Source: Stenotrophomonas maltophilia
GTDB lineage: Bacteria; Pseudomonadota; Gammaproteobacteria; Xanthomonadales; Xanthomonadaceae
Length of the DNA stretch: 64,000 nt
Reading direction: 5' to 3'
Assembly: GCF_002205165.1 (NCBI RefSeq)
Contig: NZ_NIVS01000012.1
Span: forward strand, 1-64,000
Of this stretch, positions 46,376 to 54,465 are shown piece by piece; position 1 is the stretch's first letter; every line of letters begins with the position of its first letter. The position numbers were made by a program, and so were the translations under genes. The notes beneath the pieces are model-generated. The model was not told the origin of the DNA. It saw only the letters and a list, made by a program, of their open reading frames with translations, and ran no database searches.

Positions 46376-47338
46376 ATGTTTCCGACCATGCTGTTCTCGC
46401 TGGTGCTGGCTTTCGTGGCCGTTGTCATCCTCTTCAAGGCCGTGCGGATGGTGCCGCAGGGCTACGAATGGACCGTGGAGCGGTTCGGCCGCTATACCCA
46501 CACCATGTCGCCCGGCCTGCATTTCCTGATCCCGATCGTCTACGGCGTCGGCCGCAAGGTGAACATGATGGAGCAGGTGCTGGATGTGCCCAGCCAGGAA
46601 GTGATCACCAAGGACAACGCCGCTGTACGCGTGGATGGCGTGGTGTTCTTCCAGGTGCTCGATGCCGCCAAGGCCGCCTACGAGGTCGCCAACCTGGAAG
46701 TGGCGATGATCGCCCTGGTGCAGACCAACATCCGCACCGTGATCGGCTCGATGGATCTGGATGAATCGCTCAGCCAGCGCGAAGTGATCAACGCCCAGCT
46801 GCTGAGCGTGGTCGACCATGCCACCAACCCGTGGGGCGTGAAGGTCAACCGGATCGAGATCCGGGATATCCAGCCGCCGCGTGACCTGCTCGATGCGATG
46901 GCGCGGCAGATGAAGGCCGAGCGCGAGAAGCGTGCGCAGATCCTGGAAGCCGAAGGCTCGCGCCAGTCCGAGATCCTGCGCGCCGAGGGCGAAAAGCAGG
47001 CCACCGTGCTGGAGGCCGAGGGACGCAAGGAGGCCGCCTTCCGCGACGCCGAGGCGCGCGAACGCCTGGCAGAGGCGGAAGCCAAGGCCACCACGATGGT
47101 GTCCGAGGCGATCGCCCAGGGCGACGTGCAGGCGATCAACTACTTCATCGCGCAGAAGTATGTGGAAGCGTTCAAGGAACTGGCGACCTCGCCGAACCAG
47201 AAGCTGGTGCTGATGCCGATGGAGGCCAGCGGCGTGATCGGCTCGATCGCCGGTGTGGCCGAACTGGCGCGCGAGGCATTCGCCAAGCAGGAAGAAAAGA
47301 AAGCCACGCGCGGCGTCCCGCCGCGGATCGGAGGCTGA
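46376..47338 (+). CDS. qmcA: SPFH/band 7 (stomatin-like) protein QmcA
   Basis: A 320-aa protein. N-terminal membrane anchor (LFSLVLAFVAVVILFKAVRMV), SPFH domain (YEWTVERFGRYTHTMSPGLHFLIP ... MEQVLDVPSQEVITKDNAAVRVDGVVFF) and a long charged coiled coil (REKRAQILEAEGSRQSEILRAEGEKQATVLEAEGRKEAAFRDAEARERL). It forms inner membrane microdomain cages and pairs with NfeD, encoded next. ATG at 46376 has GGGAG upstream; an in-frame upstream start is less likely. Confidence 0.92.
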   Translation: MFPTMLFSLVLAFVAVVILFKAVRMVPQGYEWTVERFGRYTHTMSPGLHFLIPIVYGVGRKVNMMEQVLDVPSQEVITKDNAAVRVDGVVFFQVLDAAKAAYEVANLEVAMIALVQTNIRTVIGSMDLDESLSQREVINAQLLSVVDHATNPWGVKVNRIEIRDIQPPRDLLDAMARQMKAEREKRAQILEAEGSRQSEILRAEGEKQATVLEAEGRKEAAFRDAEARERLAEAEAKATTMVSEAIAQGDVQAINYFIAQKYVEAFKELATSPNQKLVLMPMEASGVIGSIAGVAELAREAFAKQEEKKATRGVPPRIGG

Positions 47339-47339
47339 C

Positions 47340-47771
47340 ATGCGCTGGGAAGTGGTGGCCTGGGGCGCATTGGCACTGGTGCTGTTCGCCGCCGAGGCGC
47401 TCGCGCCCGGTGCCTTCATGCTGTGGATCGGCATCGGCGCGGCGGCAGTGTTCGTGCTGGTCGCGGTGTTCGCCGACATTCCGCTGCTGTGGCAGGTGGT
47501 CGCCTTCGTGGTGCTCAGCGTGGTTTCCATCCAGTGCTATCGCCGCTGGGGCCGGTCGCATGATCGCCAGAGCGACCAGCCGCTGTTGAACCGGCGCGCC
47601 GAGCAGCTGATCGGGCGGGTGGTCGTTCTCGACCAGGCGATCGTCGCCGGCAAGGGTCGGGTCAAGATCGACGATGCCTTCTGGGTGGTCGCCGGCCCAG
47701 ACCTGCCCGTCGGCAACCCGGTGCGGGTGGTGGCGGTGGAAGGGATGACGCTGAAGGTCCAGCAGGCCTGA
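47340..47771 (+). CDS. NfeD family membrane protein
   Basis: A 143-aa protein with two or three membrane segments (LALVLFAAEALAPGAFMLWIGIGAAAVFVLVAVFADIPLLWQVVAFVVLSVVSI) and a C-terminal OB fold (NRRAEQLIGRVVVLDQAIVAGKGRVKIDDAFWVVAGPDLPVGNPVRVVAVEGMTLKV). NfeD partners the SPFH protein encoded immediately upstream (stop and start separated by 1 nt). Confidence 0.92.
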   Translation: MRWEVVAWGALALVLFAAEALAPGAFMLWIGIGAAAVFVLVAVFADIPLLWQVVAFVVLSVVSIQCYRRWGRSHDRQSDQPLLNRRAEQLIGRVVVLDQAIVAGKGRVKIDDAFWVVAGPDLPVGNPVRVVAVEGMTLKVQQA

Positions 47772-47856
47772 TCCGCGGTTTTCCCGCACCGCCGCAGGCG
47801 TTGTGAAGACGGTTCTGGGATAATGACGGCTTGCCTTCATTCCCCCGGAACCGGTC

Positions 47857-48969
47857 ATGACCCAGAAGACGCTTCTCAACGATACCCACCGCGCACTCGG
47901 CGCCAAGATGGTCGATTTCGGTGGCTGGGACATGCCCATTCATTACGGTTCGCAGCTGGACGAGCACCACCTGGTGCGCAGCGATGCCGGCATGTTCGAC
48001 GTCAGCCACATGACCGTGGTCGACCTGCGCGGTGAGCAGGTCAAGCCGTTCCTGCGCAGGCTGCTGGCCAATTCGGTGGACAAGCTCAAGGCCACCGGCA
48101 AGGCGTTGTACTCGTGCATGCTCAATGCCCGCGGTGGCGTGATCGACGACCTGATCGTCTATTACATGGCCGACGATTTCTTCCGGATGGTGGTCAACGC
48201 CTCGACCCGTGAAAAGGACCTGGCCTGGATCCGCGAGCAGGCAGCGGCCTTCAACGTGGAGGTCATCGAGCGCGAAGACCTGGCCATCATCGCGGTGCAG
48301 GGCCCGACCGCACGCGAGCGCGTGGTCGGCCTGCTTGGCGAGGGTGACCGCGCCGCGCTGGAAAAGCTGGGCCGTTTCGCCGCGCTGGAAACCACCACCG
48401 CCGACGGCACCGCGCTGTTCGTGGCGCGCACCGGCTACACCGGTGAAGATGGTTTCGAGATCCTGCTGCCGCAGAGCGCCGTGGTCGCCTTCTGGAATGC
48501 CCTGAGCGCCGCCGGCGTGCGTCCGGCCGGCCTGGGCGCGCGCGATACGCTGCGCCTGGAAGCAGGCATGAATCTTTACGGCCAGGACATGGACGAGGAG
48601 ATCACCCCTTATGAAGCCGGCCTGGCCTGGACCGTGTCGCTGGATGAAGGTCGCGACTTCATCGGGCGCGATGTACTCCAATCCCAGAAGGCGGCCGGCA
48701 ACGCCCGCCAGCTGATCGGCCTGGTGATGGATGAGAAGGGCGTCCTGCGCCACGGGCAGACCGTGCTGACCGCCAGTGGTGAGGGCGAGATCCTGTCCGG
48801 CACGTTCTCGCCGACCCTGGGCAAGGGCATTGCGTTCGCCCGCGTGCCGGGCGGCGAACTGGGCGAGGTCCGTGTGGACATCCGCGGCAAGCAGATCCCG
48901 GTGCGCGTGGTGAAGTTCCCGTTCGTGCGCGAAGGCCAGGCCCAGCCTGGCGTGCTGATCGACGGCTGA
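47857..48969 (+). CDS. gcvT: aminomethyltransferase (glycine cleavage T protein)
   Basis: A 370-aa Gcv[53 protein letters not shown] at the N-terminus is diagnostic; [15 protein letters not shown] and [23 protein letters not shown] follow. It transfers the aminomethyl carbon from lipoyl-GcvH to tetrahydrofolate. A GATAAT lies about 35 nt upstream. The 85-nt leader is too short and shows no fold for a glycine riboswitch. Confidence 0.97.
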   Translation: MTQKTLLNDTHRALGAKMVDFGGWDMPIHYGSQLDEHHLVRSDAGMFDVSHMTVVDLRGEQVKPFLRRLLANSVDKLKATGKALYSCMLNARGGVIDDLIVYYMADDFFRMVVNASTREKDLAWIREQAAAFNVEVIEREDLAIIAVQGPTARERVVGLLGEGDRAALEKLGRFAALETTTADGTALFVARTGYTGEDGFEILLPQSAVVAFWNALSAAGVRPAGLGARDTLRLEAGMNLYGQDMDEEITPYEAGLAWTVSLDEGRDFIGRDVLQSQKAAGNARQLIGLVMDEKGVLRHGQTVLTASGEGEILSGTFSPTLGKGIAFARVPGGELGEVRVDIRGKQIPVRVVKFPFVREGQAQPGVLIDG

Positions 48970-48982
48970 TGCCGTGATGTAC

Positions 48983-49012
48983 CCGGTGCGGACTCGCTGG
49001 TGTCCGCGCCGG
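48983..49012. terminator. 11-bp stem-loop between gcvT and gcvH
   Basis: CCGG-T-GCGGAC (48983-48993) pairs with GTCCGC-G-CCGG (49002-49012), with one G-U wobble, around an 8-nt loop. No T-run follows; it may be an mRNA-processing or attenuation hairpin that sets the T:H ratio. gcvH starts 54 nt later. Confidence 0.4.
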
Positions 49013-49066
49013 TTGGTTACACTACCCCCGTTTCTTGACCCCCCTGATATTCCTCGGAGCAGTCCC

Positions 49067-49462
49067 ATGAGCGAGATCCCCGGCGACCTCAAATTCCTCA
49101 AGTCCCACGAGTGGGCACGCGTTGAAGGCAGCGGCCGCGTCACTGTCGGTATTTCCGACCACGCCCAGGGCCTGCTTGGCGACCTGGTCTACGTTGAACT
49201 GCCGGAGGTTGGCCAGGAGGTCAAGGCCGGCGAACAGGCAGCCGTGGTCGAGTCGGTCAAGGCCGCTTCGGACGTGTACAGCCCGATCACCGGCACGGTG
49301 GTCGAGGTCAACTCGGCCCTGAGCGACAAGCCGGAAACCATCAACGAAGACGCCTACGGCGACGGCTGGATCTACGTCGTCGAAGTGGCCGGCCTGGACG
49401 AAGTCAACGACCTGCTGGGTCCGGACGACTACGCCGACCTGCTGGAAAACGAAGATCACTGA
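49067..49462 (+). CDS. gcvH: glycine cleavage system H protein
   Basis: A 131-aa lipoyl carrier. Lipoylation Lys65 in [13 protein letters not shown]-terminal [28 protein letters not shown]-terminal [29 protein letters not shown]. It shuttles the methylamine group between GcvP, GcvT and GcvL. gcvP is not in the window. ATG at 49067 with GGAG upstream. Confidence 0.97.
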   Translation: MSEIPGDLKFLKSHEWARVEGSGRVTVGISDHAQGLLGDLVYVELPEVGQEVKAGEQAAVVESVKAASDVYSPITGTVVEVNSALSDKPETINEDAYGDGWIYVVEVAGLDEVNDLLGPDDYADLLENEDH

Positions 49463-49480
49463 TCGTCGTTTCTGCTCAAG

Positions 49481-49511
49481 AACGGCCGCCCTGGTGCGGC
49501 CGTTTTTTTTT
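49481..49511 (+). terminator. rho-independent terminator after gcvH
   Basis: Stem AACGGCCGC with GCGGCCGTT around a CCTGGT loop, followed by a run of nine T. Begins 19 nt after the gcvH stop. Confidence 0.92.
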
Positions 49512-50083
49512 GCCCGCTCGCCGGGTGCGCGCCGACGGCGTTAGTAGTGCGTGAGGATGGCAGTGCGCGCGCGGTTGGATGTGGCCGCGACGAACGCCTC
49601 ATGACGATCGGTTCGGTGCCGATGCGTGCCGGTGATCTGGTCTGCATCGACGCGCCGACGACGCACCGACGACGCACCGACAAGTCGTCGATGTGGACGC
49701 GCGGCGACGTTTGAAGACGCTCCCGGGGGACGGAGACGTCGGTGCTCGACGGTCAAAAGTTTGCGCAGTTGCGCGAATCGGCTCGAAAAAAGTGCGGGCG
49801 GATGTGAAAAGTTTTTCGGTCCGTTTAAGGTCCACACGGGAAGCCCGGCACGGTGCAGCGTCGAGGGCGGTGCATGTGCGGGTATGCATCCGCACCCACC
49901 GCGATGTTGCGTTGCTGCGACACGAAAGTGCTTCTTTTAAGTGTTTTTCTTTTCAGCGTTGTCCTCGCCCACGTACGTTGGGCATTCGCCGGGCGGTGGC
50001 GTGGCGCGCTCGCCGGGTCGCGCCGGGGGATGGCAAGGGGGGGCGCGGCAAGGCATCGGCGTGAAAATTTTTCGCCGGGGTTG

Positions 50084-50112
50084 TTGACAGTCAAAAAAAG
50101 CGTGATTAGGTT
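50084..50112 (+). promoter_or_regulatory. strong promoter for the histone-like gene
   Basis: A perfect TTGACA (50084-50089), 17-nt spacer and TAGGTT (50107-50112). An AT-rich UP-like patch (GTGAAAATTTTTC, 50061-50073) precedes it. Transcription would begin near 50119, leaving a roughly 280-nt 5' leader before the start codon at 50400. Confidence 0.6.
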
Positions 50113-50399
50113 TCGCCTCAGCAGACCTTGCCTGCGAACAGAGTGAGCAGAATCGACATCAAGTCGCGAAGCACAACCTGGACATCCACCTCGCGTCCGA
50201 TGACGGTGGAGATGGCTTCGCTTCCTTCAGCGAACCGCAAGACCCTTCCTGATCCGATATCTGCCTGGCCGCATGTGGCAGGTGTCTCCGTATCCGTCAC
50301 GACGCGCATGACGCGACGGCGGTCCCCGCGACGCAGCAACGGCGGGTTTGCTTTACCTGGGCGTTTCCACTCCATAGATCACTGACGAGGAGCCATCCC

Positions 50400-50978
50400 A
50401 TGGCAACCAAGAAAGCTGCGAAGAAAAAGCCGGCCGCCAAAAAGGCAGCCAAGAAGGTCGCTAAGAAGGCCACTGCCAAGAAGGCCGTCAAGAAGGTAGC
50501 GAAGAAGGCTGCTGCCAAGAAGACGGTGAAGAAGGCGGCCAAGAAGGCGACCGCCCGCAAGGCAGCCGTAAAGAAGACGGCGAAGAAGGCCGTGAAGAAG
50601 ACGGCAAAGAAGGCTGCGACCAAGAAGACCGCGAAGAAGGCAGTGAAGAAGACGGCGAAGAAGGCCGTCAAGAAGACTGCGAAGAAGGCAGCCACCAAGA
50701 AGACCGCGAAAAAGGCGGTAAAGAAGACGGCCAAGAAGGCGACCCGCAAGGTAGCCAAGAAGGCCGCTCCGAAGAAGGCTGCCAAGAAGACCGCCAAGAA
50801 GGCCACCCGCAAGGTAGCCAAGAAGGCCACCGCCAAGAAGGCGACTGCCCGCAAGGCTCCGGCCAGGAAGGCGTCCGCGAAGAAGGCAGTGAAGAAGGTT
50901 GCAAAGCGTAAGCCGGCCGTTCGCAAGAAGAAGGCCGCGCCGGTCGCTCTGCCGGCAACTCCGGCACCGCTGATCTGA
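50400..50978 (+). CDS. histone H1-like Lys/Ala-rich DNA-binding protein
   Basis: A 192-aa, extremely basic protein made almost entirely of K, A, T, V and R in degenerate KKxAKKA repeats (e.g. KKTAKKAVKKTAKKA), with a short neutral tail PVALPATPAPLI. It resembles eukaryotic H1 tails and the bacterial HctB/AlgP-type proteins. It likely binds and compacts DNA and is disordered. ATG at 50400 has GAGGAG upstream. The repetitive DNA predicts length variation between strains. A terminator follows at 51004. Confidence 0.88.
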   Translation: MATKKAAKKKPAAKKAAKKVAKKATAKKAVKKVAKKAAAKKTVKKAAKKATARKAAVKKTAKKAVKKTAKKAATKKTAKKAVKKTAKKAVKKTAKKAATKKTAKKAVKKTAKKATRKVAKKAAPKKAAKKTAKKATRKVAKKATAKKATARKAPARKASAKKAVKKVAKRKPAVRKKKAAPVALPATPAPLI

Positions 50979-51003
50979 GTTTTTCCCGATAGCCGTACCT
51001 GAG

Positions 51004-51042
51004 ACTCCTTCCCTGGCAGCCCAGCGGGGAAGGAGTTTTTTT
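51004..51042 (+). terminator. rho-independent terminator after the histone-like gene
   Basis: ACTCCTTCCC pairs with GGGAAGGAGT around a GC-rich loop and is followed by seven T. It lies 26 nt after the stop. Confidence 0.92.
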
Positions 51043-51066
51043 ATGGGCAATGCGCCAGAGAACCAC

Positions 51067-51096
51067 AAAAAAAGGCGGCCATGCGGCCGCCTTTTT
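51067..51096. terminator. bidirectional terminator (A7-stem-T5)
   Basis: A run of seven A precedes stem GGCGGCC-ATGC-GGCCGCC, followed by five T. In both directions the stem is followed by a U-run. It serves the convergent serine hydrolase gene (stop 51118) and backs up the histone terminator. Confidence 0.9.
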
Positions 51097-51117
51097 CGAT
51101 GCCACGCTGTCCGAGGA

Positions 51118-52509
51118 TCAGCGCGGGGAGGCAACCGCGCGGTTCGACGAGACGCCCTTGCGCTTGCCCTGCGGAGCGGCGTCTTCGGCCATGAGGTTGT
51201 CGCTGCCGAAGTCGGTGTCCACGTCCAGCCAGCGCTGGGTCGGCAGGCCCATGGCCTGATCGAGGACGGTCGGCAGCAGGCCACTGGGCAGGCTGCTTTC
51301 GCCGTTCCACATGATGGCGATGCCAAGGTCGCGTTCGGGCACCAGCGCGACCAGGCCGCGATAGCCCTGCACGGCGCCGGCGTGGAAGATGACTTCATGG
51401 CCGGCGTAATCGAAGGTGCGCCAGCCAAGGGCGTAGCCGGCCGAGTTCAGGCGCTCGCGGCGCCAGCCCGAGCGCATTTCGCCGGGGGTGCTGATCAGGC
51501 TGGCATGCAGCGTGGCCAGCAGCGGCGCAGGCAGCACGTCGGGGCGATGGCCGGTGTGGGCGAGCAGCCACTGCGCCATGTCGCTGGCACTGGCATTGAC
51601 GCCGGCAGCCGGGGCGAGACGGTAATAGGTCGGCTTGGGCGTCAGTGCGACCCAGCCGTTGCGGCTGCGCACGTGCGGGCGCGCCCAGCGCGAGCTGGCC
51701 TGGATGCCGGCCAGGCCGAGGCTGGCATCGTCCATGCCCAGCGGCTTGAACAGGCGGCGCTCGACGGATTGTTCGTAGAAGCTGCCGGAGGCGGCGTAGA
51801 CCACATCACCGATCAGGCTGAAGGCCACGTTCTGGTACGCGTAGCAGTCGCCCGGCAGGCACTTGAGCGAGGTGGCGGCCAGCTTGTGGGTGAGTGTGTA
51901 GTACTCGGCGTTGGCTTCGACGTCGCGGTCGTAGGCGTTGTAGGGCAGGCCGACGCGGTGGCTGAGCAGATCGGCCACGGTCAGGCGTTCGGTCGCTTCG
52001 GGCGTGCTCAGCTGGAAGCCGGGCACGTAATCGGTGACCTTGCTGTCCCAGCGCAGGGTGCCATCGTTGACCAGCAGGCCGGCCATGGTGCCGGCGAAGG
52101 CCTTGGACAGCGAGGCCAGGCGGAACACGGTATGGGCATCGACCTGCTGCGGGTTGTTGACGTCGGTGACGCCGTAACCGCGCGCGCTGAGCACGCGCCC
52201 CCCCTGGACGATCGCCACGGCCATGCCCGGCACGCGCTCGCCGTAGGTGAGCTGCTGCGCCATCGATTCGATCGAGGCCACGTTGAAGCCCTGCGCGGGC
52301 GGCTGTACTTTCAGCCCGGCCGGCGTGGTGCGATACGCGGCAGGCTGGGTATGCGGGGCGGCGCTCGGCGCCGATTCCTCGATGTTGACCGGGAACGCGG
52401 CGGGCGTGGCAGGGGTCTGCGCGGTGGATGACATGGCGATGGGCATCAACATGCCCAACAACCCGGTTGCCGCCGAACGGATCGGTCGGCGCCTGTTGTT
52501 CTGATTCAT
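51118..52509 (-). CDS. exported serine hydrolase, class C beta-lactamase-like fold
   Basis: A 463-aa exported protein (N-terminal region MNQNNRRRPIRSAATGLLGMLMPIA, then a Pro/Ala spacer). Catalytic landmarks: SxxK at S133-LSK136, YxN at Y225-QN227, and a HAGAVQG box replacing KTG near residue 375. The family includes D-aminopeptidases, esterases, PBP4-like carboxypeptidases and AmpC, so substrate is open; true beta-lactamase activity is not predicted. No good ribosome site upstream of the ATG, so an internal start near residue 20 is possible. Confidence 0.85.
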   Translation of the reverse strand: MNQNNRRRPIRSAATGLLGMLMPIAMSSTAQTPATPAAFPVNIEESAPSAAPHTQPAAYRTTPAGLKVQPPAQGFNVASIESMAQQLTYGERVPGMAVAIVQGGRVLSARGYGVTDVNNPQQVDAHTVFRLASLSKAFAGTMAGLLVNDGTLRWDSKVTDYVPGFQLSTPEATERLTVADLLSHRVGLPYNAYDRDVEANAEYYTLTHKLAATSLKCLPGDCYAYQNVAFSLIGDVVYAASGSFYEQSVERRLFKPLGMDDASLGLAGIQASSRWARPHVRSRNGWVALTPKPTYYRLAPAAGVNASASDMAQWLLAHTGHRPDVLPAPLLATLHASLISTPGEMRSGWRRERLNSAGYALGWRTFDYAGHEVIFHAGAVQGYRGLVALVPERDLGIAIMWNGESSLPSGLLPTVLDQAMGLPTQRWLDVDTDFGSDNLMAEDAAPQGKRKGVSSNRAVASPR

Positions 52510-52675
52510 CGTATGGGTGCCCGTGCGCGACTGCTGTGACCGATTCTAGCGCCGCTTTTCGTGATTGCACAAACGAATCGAAGATGAATGCGTATCGCAT
52601 TGAAAACGCGCGGGTTTTGCGGATCCCGCCAAGGTCCGTCGAGGCGCGCGTGAAGGCCGCGCAGCGCATCCCTGT

Positions 52676-54265
52676 TCAGCCAGCCGCGGCGGTCCGGATC
52701 CAGTACGCGGCGCGCTCGGCGATCATCATGGTCGGGGCATTGGTGTTGCCGCTGATGAGGCTGGGCATCACCGAGGCATCCACCACCCGCAGCCGCTCGA
52801 TGCCGTGCACGCGCAGGGTCGGGTCGACGACGGCTTCGGGATGCTGCCCCATCGCGCAGGTGCCGACCGGGTGGTAGATGGTCTCGGCCTTGGCCCGGAT
52901 GAAGGCTTCCAGTGCCGCGTCGTCCAGCGCCTCGTGCGGAGGGAAGACCGGCGCCCCGCGCCAGCGATCGAAGGCCGGCTGCTGCAGTACCCGGGCCGAC
53001 AGGCGTGCACATTCGAGCATCATTTTCAGGTCGTGACCGTCCGCATCGCCAAGGTAGTTGGCGTGGATGCGCGGCGCCGAGCGCGCATCGGCATCGCGAA
53101 GGCGCAGTTGCCCGCGGCTGCGAGGGTGCAGCGGGCAGGCATGCAGCGTGTAGCCCTCGCCAGGCAGGCGGTGCCGGCCGTGGTTGTCCAGCATCGCCGG
53201 GACGAAATGGAACTGGATGTCGGCGCGCGTATCGGTGGCCAGCGACGAGCGGGCGAAGCCGCCGGCCTCGGCCAGGTTGCTGGTGCCGGCGCCACGATGA
53301 CCGCGCAGGAAGTAGTCGATGGCGATGCGCAGCTCGCTGCTGCGGTCGTAGCTGACGCCCGGCGTGGTGTGCACGACGGTGCAGATGTCCAGGTGGTCCT
53401 GCAGGTTGCGCCCGACACCGGGCAGATCCACGCGCGGGGTGATGCCGTGGCAGCGCAGCGTGTCGGCCTCGCCGATGCCGGACAGCATCAGCAGGTGCGG
53501 GGAGTGGATCGCGCCTGCGCTGAGGATCACTTCGACTGCCGCGTGTGCGTGCAGATGGTGACCGCCACGCCGATAGTGCACGCCCGTCGCTGTCGTGCCC
53601 TGGAAACTCAGCGCGGTCGCCTGCGCGCCGGTCAGCACCGTCAGGTTGCGGCGGTGGCGTGCAGGACGCAGGTAGGCATCCGCGCTCGAGCAGCGGGCAC
53701 CTTCGCGCTGGGTGACCTGGTACAGCCCCACGCCGAGCTGCTGGTCACCATTGAAGTCCGCATTGCGGGGATGGCCGGCTTCCTGCGCGGCGGCGATGAA
53801 GGCGGCCGAGAGAGGGTTGTGGTGGCGCAGGTCGGACACCGACAGCGGACCGGCATCGCCGTGCAGCGCGCTGGCACCGCGGCTGTTGCGTTCGCCCTGC
53901 AGGAACCAGGGCAGCACCTGGTCCCAGCCCCAGCCGGTGGCGCCGCCCGCTTCCCAGCCATCGTAGTCGGCCGGCACCCCGCGCACGTAGCACATCGCAT
54001 TGATCGAACTCGACCCGCCCAGCACCTTGCCGCGTGGCCACCACAGGCGACGGCGGCCGAGCGCTGGCTCCGGCTCGGTCTCCAGGTTCCAGTTGATCCG
54101 GCGGTTGTTCACCAGCCGCGCCAACCCGGCCGGCATGTGGATGAAGGGGTTGGTATCGCGCGGGCCGGCTTCCAGCAGCAACACCCGGCAGGCCGGGTCT
54201 TCGCTGAGCCGGTTGGCCAGCACGCAGCCGGCCGAGCCGGCACCGATCACGATGTAGTCGTACAT
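52676..54265 (-). CDS. GMC family FAD-dependent oxidoreductase (choline dehydrogenase-like)
   Basis: A 529-aa enzyme. Dinucleotide fold YDYIVIGAGSAGCVLANRLSED, GMC signature 1 (PRGKVLGGSSSINAMCYVRG), signature 2 (GAIHSPHLLMLSGIG), and the C-terminal catalytic pair HPVGTCAMG and NTNAPTMMIAERAA. It oxidises a primary alcohol to aldehyde; BetA-like or AlkJ-like. No betB or betI is adjacent, so glycine-betaine synthesis is not indicated. ATG at 54265 has AAGGAG 4 nt upstream. Confidence 0.9.
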   Translation of the reverse strand: MYDYIVIGAGSAGCVLANRLSEDPACRVLLLEAGPRDTNPFIHMPAGLARLVNNRRINWNLETEPEPALGRRRLWWPRGKVLGGSSSINAMCYVRGVPADYDGWEAGGATGWGWDQVLPWFLQGERNSRGASALHGDAGPLSVSDLRHHNPLSAAFIAAAQEAGHPRNADFNGDQQLGVGLYQVTQREGARCSSADAYLRPARHRRNLTVLTGAQATALSFQGTTATGVHYRRGGHHLHAHAAVEVILSAGAIHSPHLLMLSGIGEADTLRCHGITPRVDLPGVGRNLQDHLDICTVVHTTPGVSYDRSSELRIAIDYFLRGHRGAGTSNLAEAGGFARSSLATDTRADIQFHFVPAMLDNHGRHRLPGEGYTLHACPLHPRSRGQLRLRDADARSAPRIHANYLGDADGHDLKMMLECARLSARVLQQPAFDRWRGAPVFPPHEALDDAALEAFIRAKAETIYHPVGTCAMGQHPEAVVDPTLRVHGIERLRVVDASVMPSLISGNTNAPTMMIAERAAYWIRTAAAG

Positions 54266-54465
54266 GCCGCTCCTTGCCGGGGTGCGCAGCGAGCATAAGG
54301 CAGGTTGGGGCGGGCAGGGGCGGCGGCGCCAGCCACGCAGCGTTTCGCCGGTGGACGCGCCGGAGGCTGGCGATGTTGCGGTGCATCGTTTACCTTGCGC
54401 GCTTCGACGCCCGGAGTTCCCCACATGCTGCCGTTGCAACGCCCCTTGGCTGCGGAAAGCGGGCA

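Larger units (their letters stand above)
49463..50399. other. 937-nt non-coding stretch upstream of the histone H1-like gene
   Basis: After the gcvH terminator no convincing gene is seen. It has a tandem CCGACGACGCA repeat at about 49655-49680, AT-rich patches (49752-49828, 49925-49955) unusual for this genome, a consensus -35 near 50084, and then about 280 nt of leader before the ATG at 50400. A minus-strand open frame 50118-50375 (85 codons, ending MSILLTLFAGKVC) crosses the leader but lacks a ribosome site and has weak G/C bias at third positions; I do not call it. Confidence 0.6.

Noticed and set aside
47772..47856. Possible glycine riboswitch upstream of gcvT
   Set aside because: Only 85 nt and no tandem aptamer-like pairing is visible.
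50118..50375. 85-codon minus-strand frame in the histone leader
   Set aside because: No ribosome site, only moderate G/C at third positions, and it crosses a strong plus-strand promoter region. Kept as a remark in the spacer entry.
50297..51428. Long antisense frames opposite the histone-like gene, rich in Phe/Leu/Ala repeats
   Set aside because: They are the complement of the AAG-GCC-type repeats. No ribosome site or recognisable domain.
51118..52509. Reading the serine hydrolase as an AmpC resistance enzyme
   Set aside because: SxxK and YxN are present but the KTG box is HAG and the flanks do not match AmpC; no ampR neighbour.
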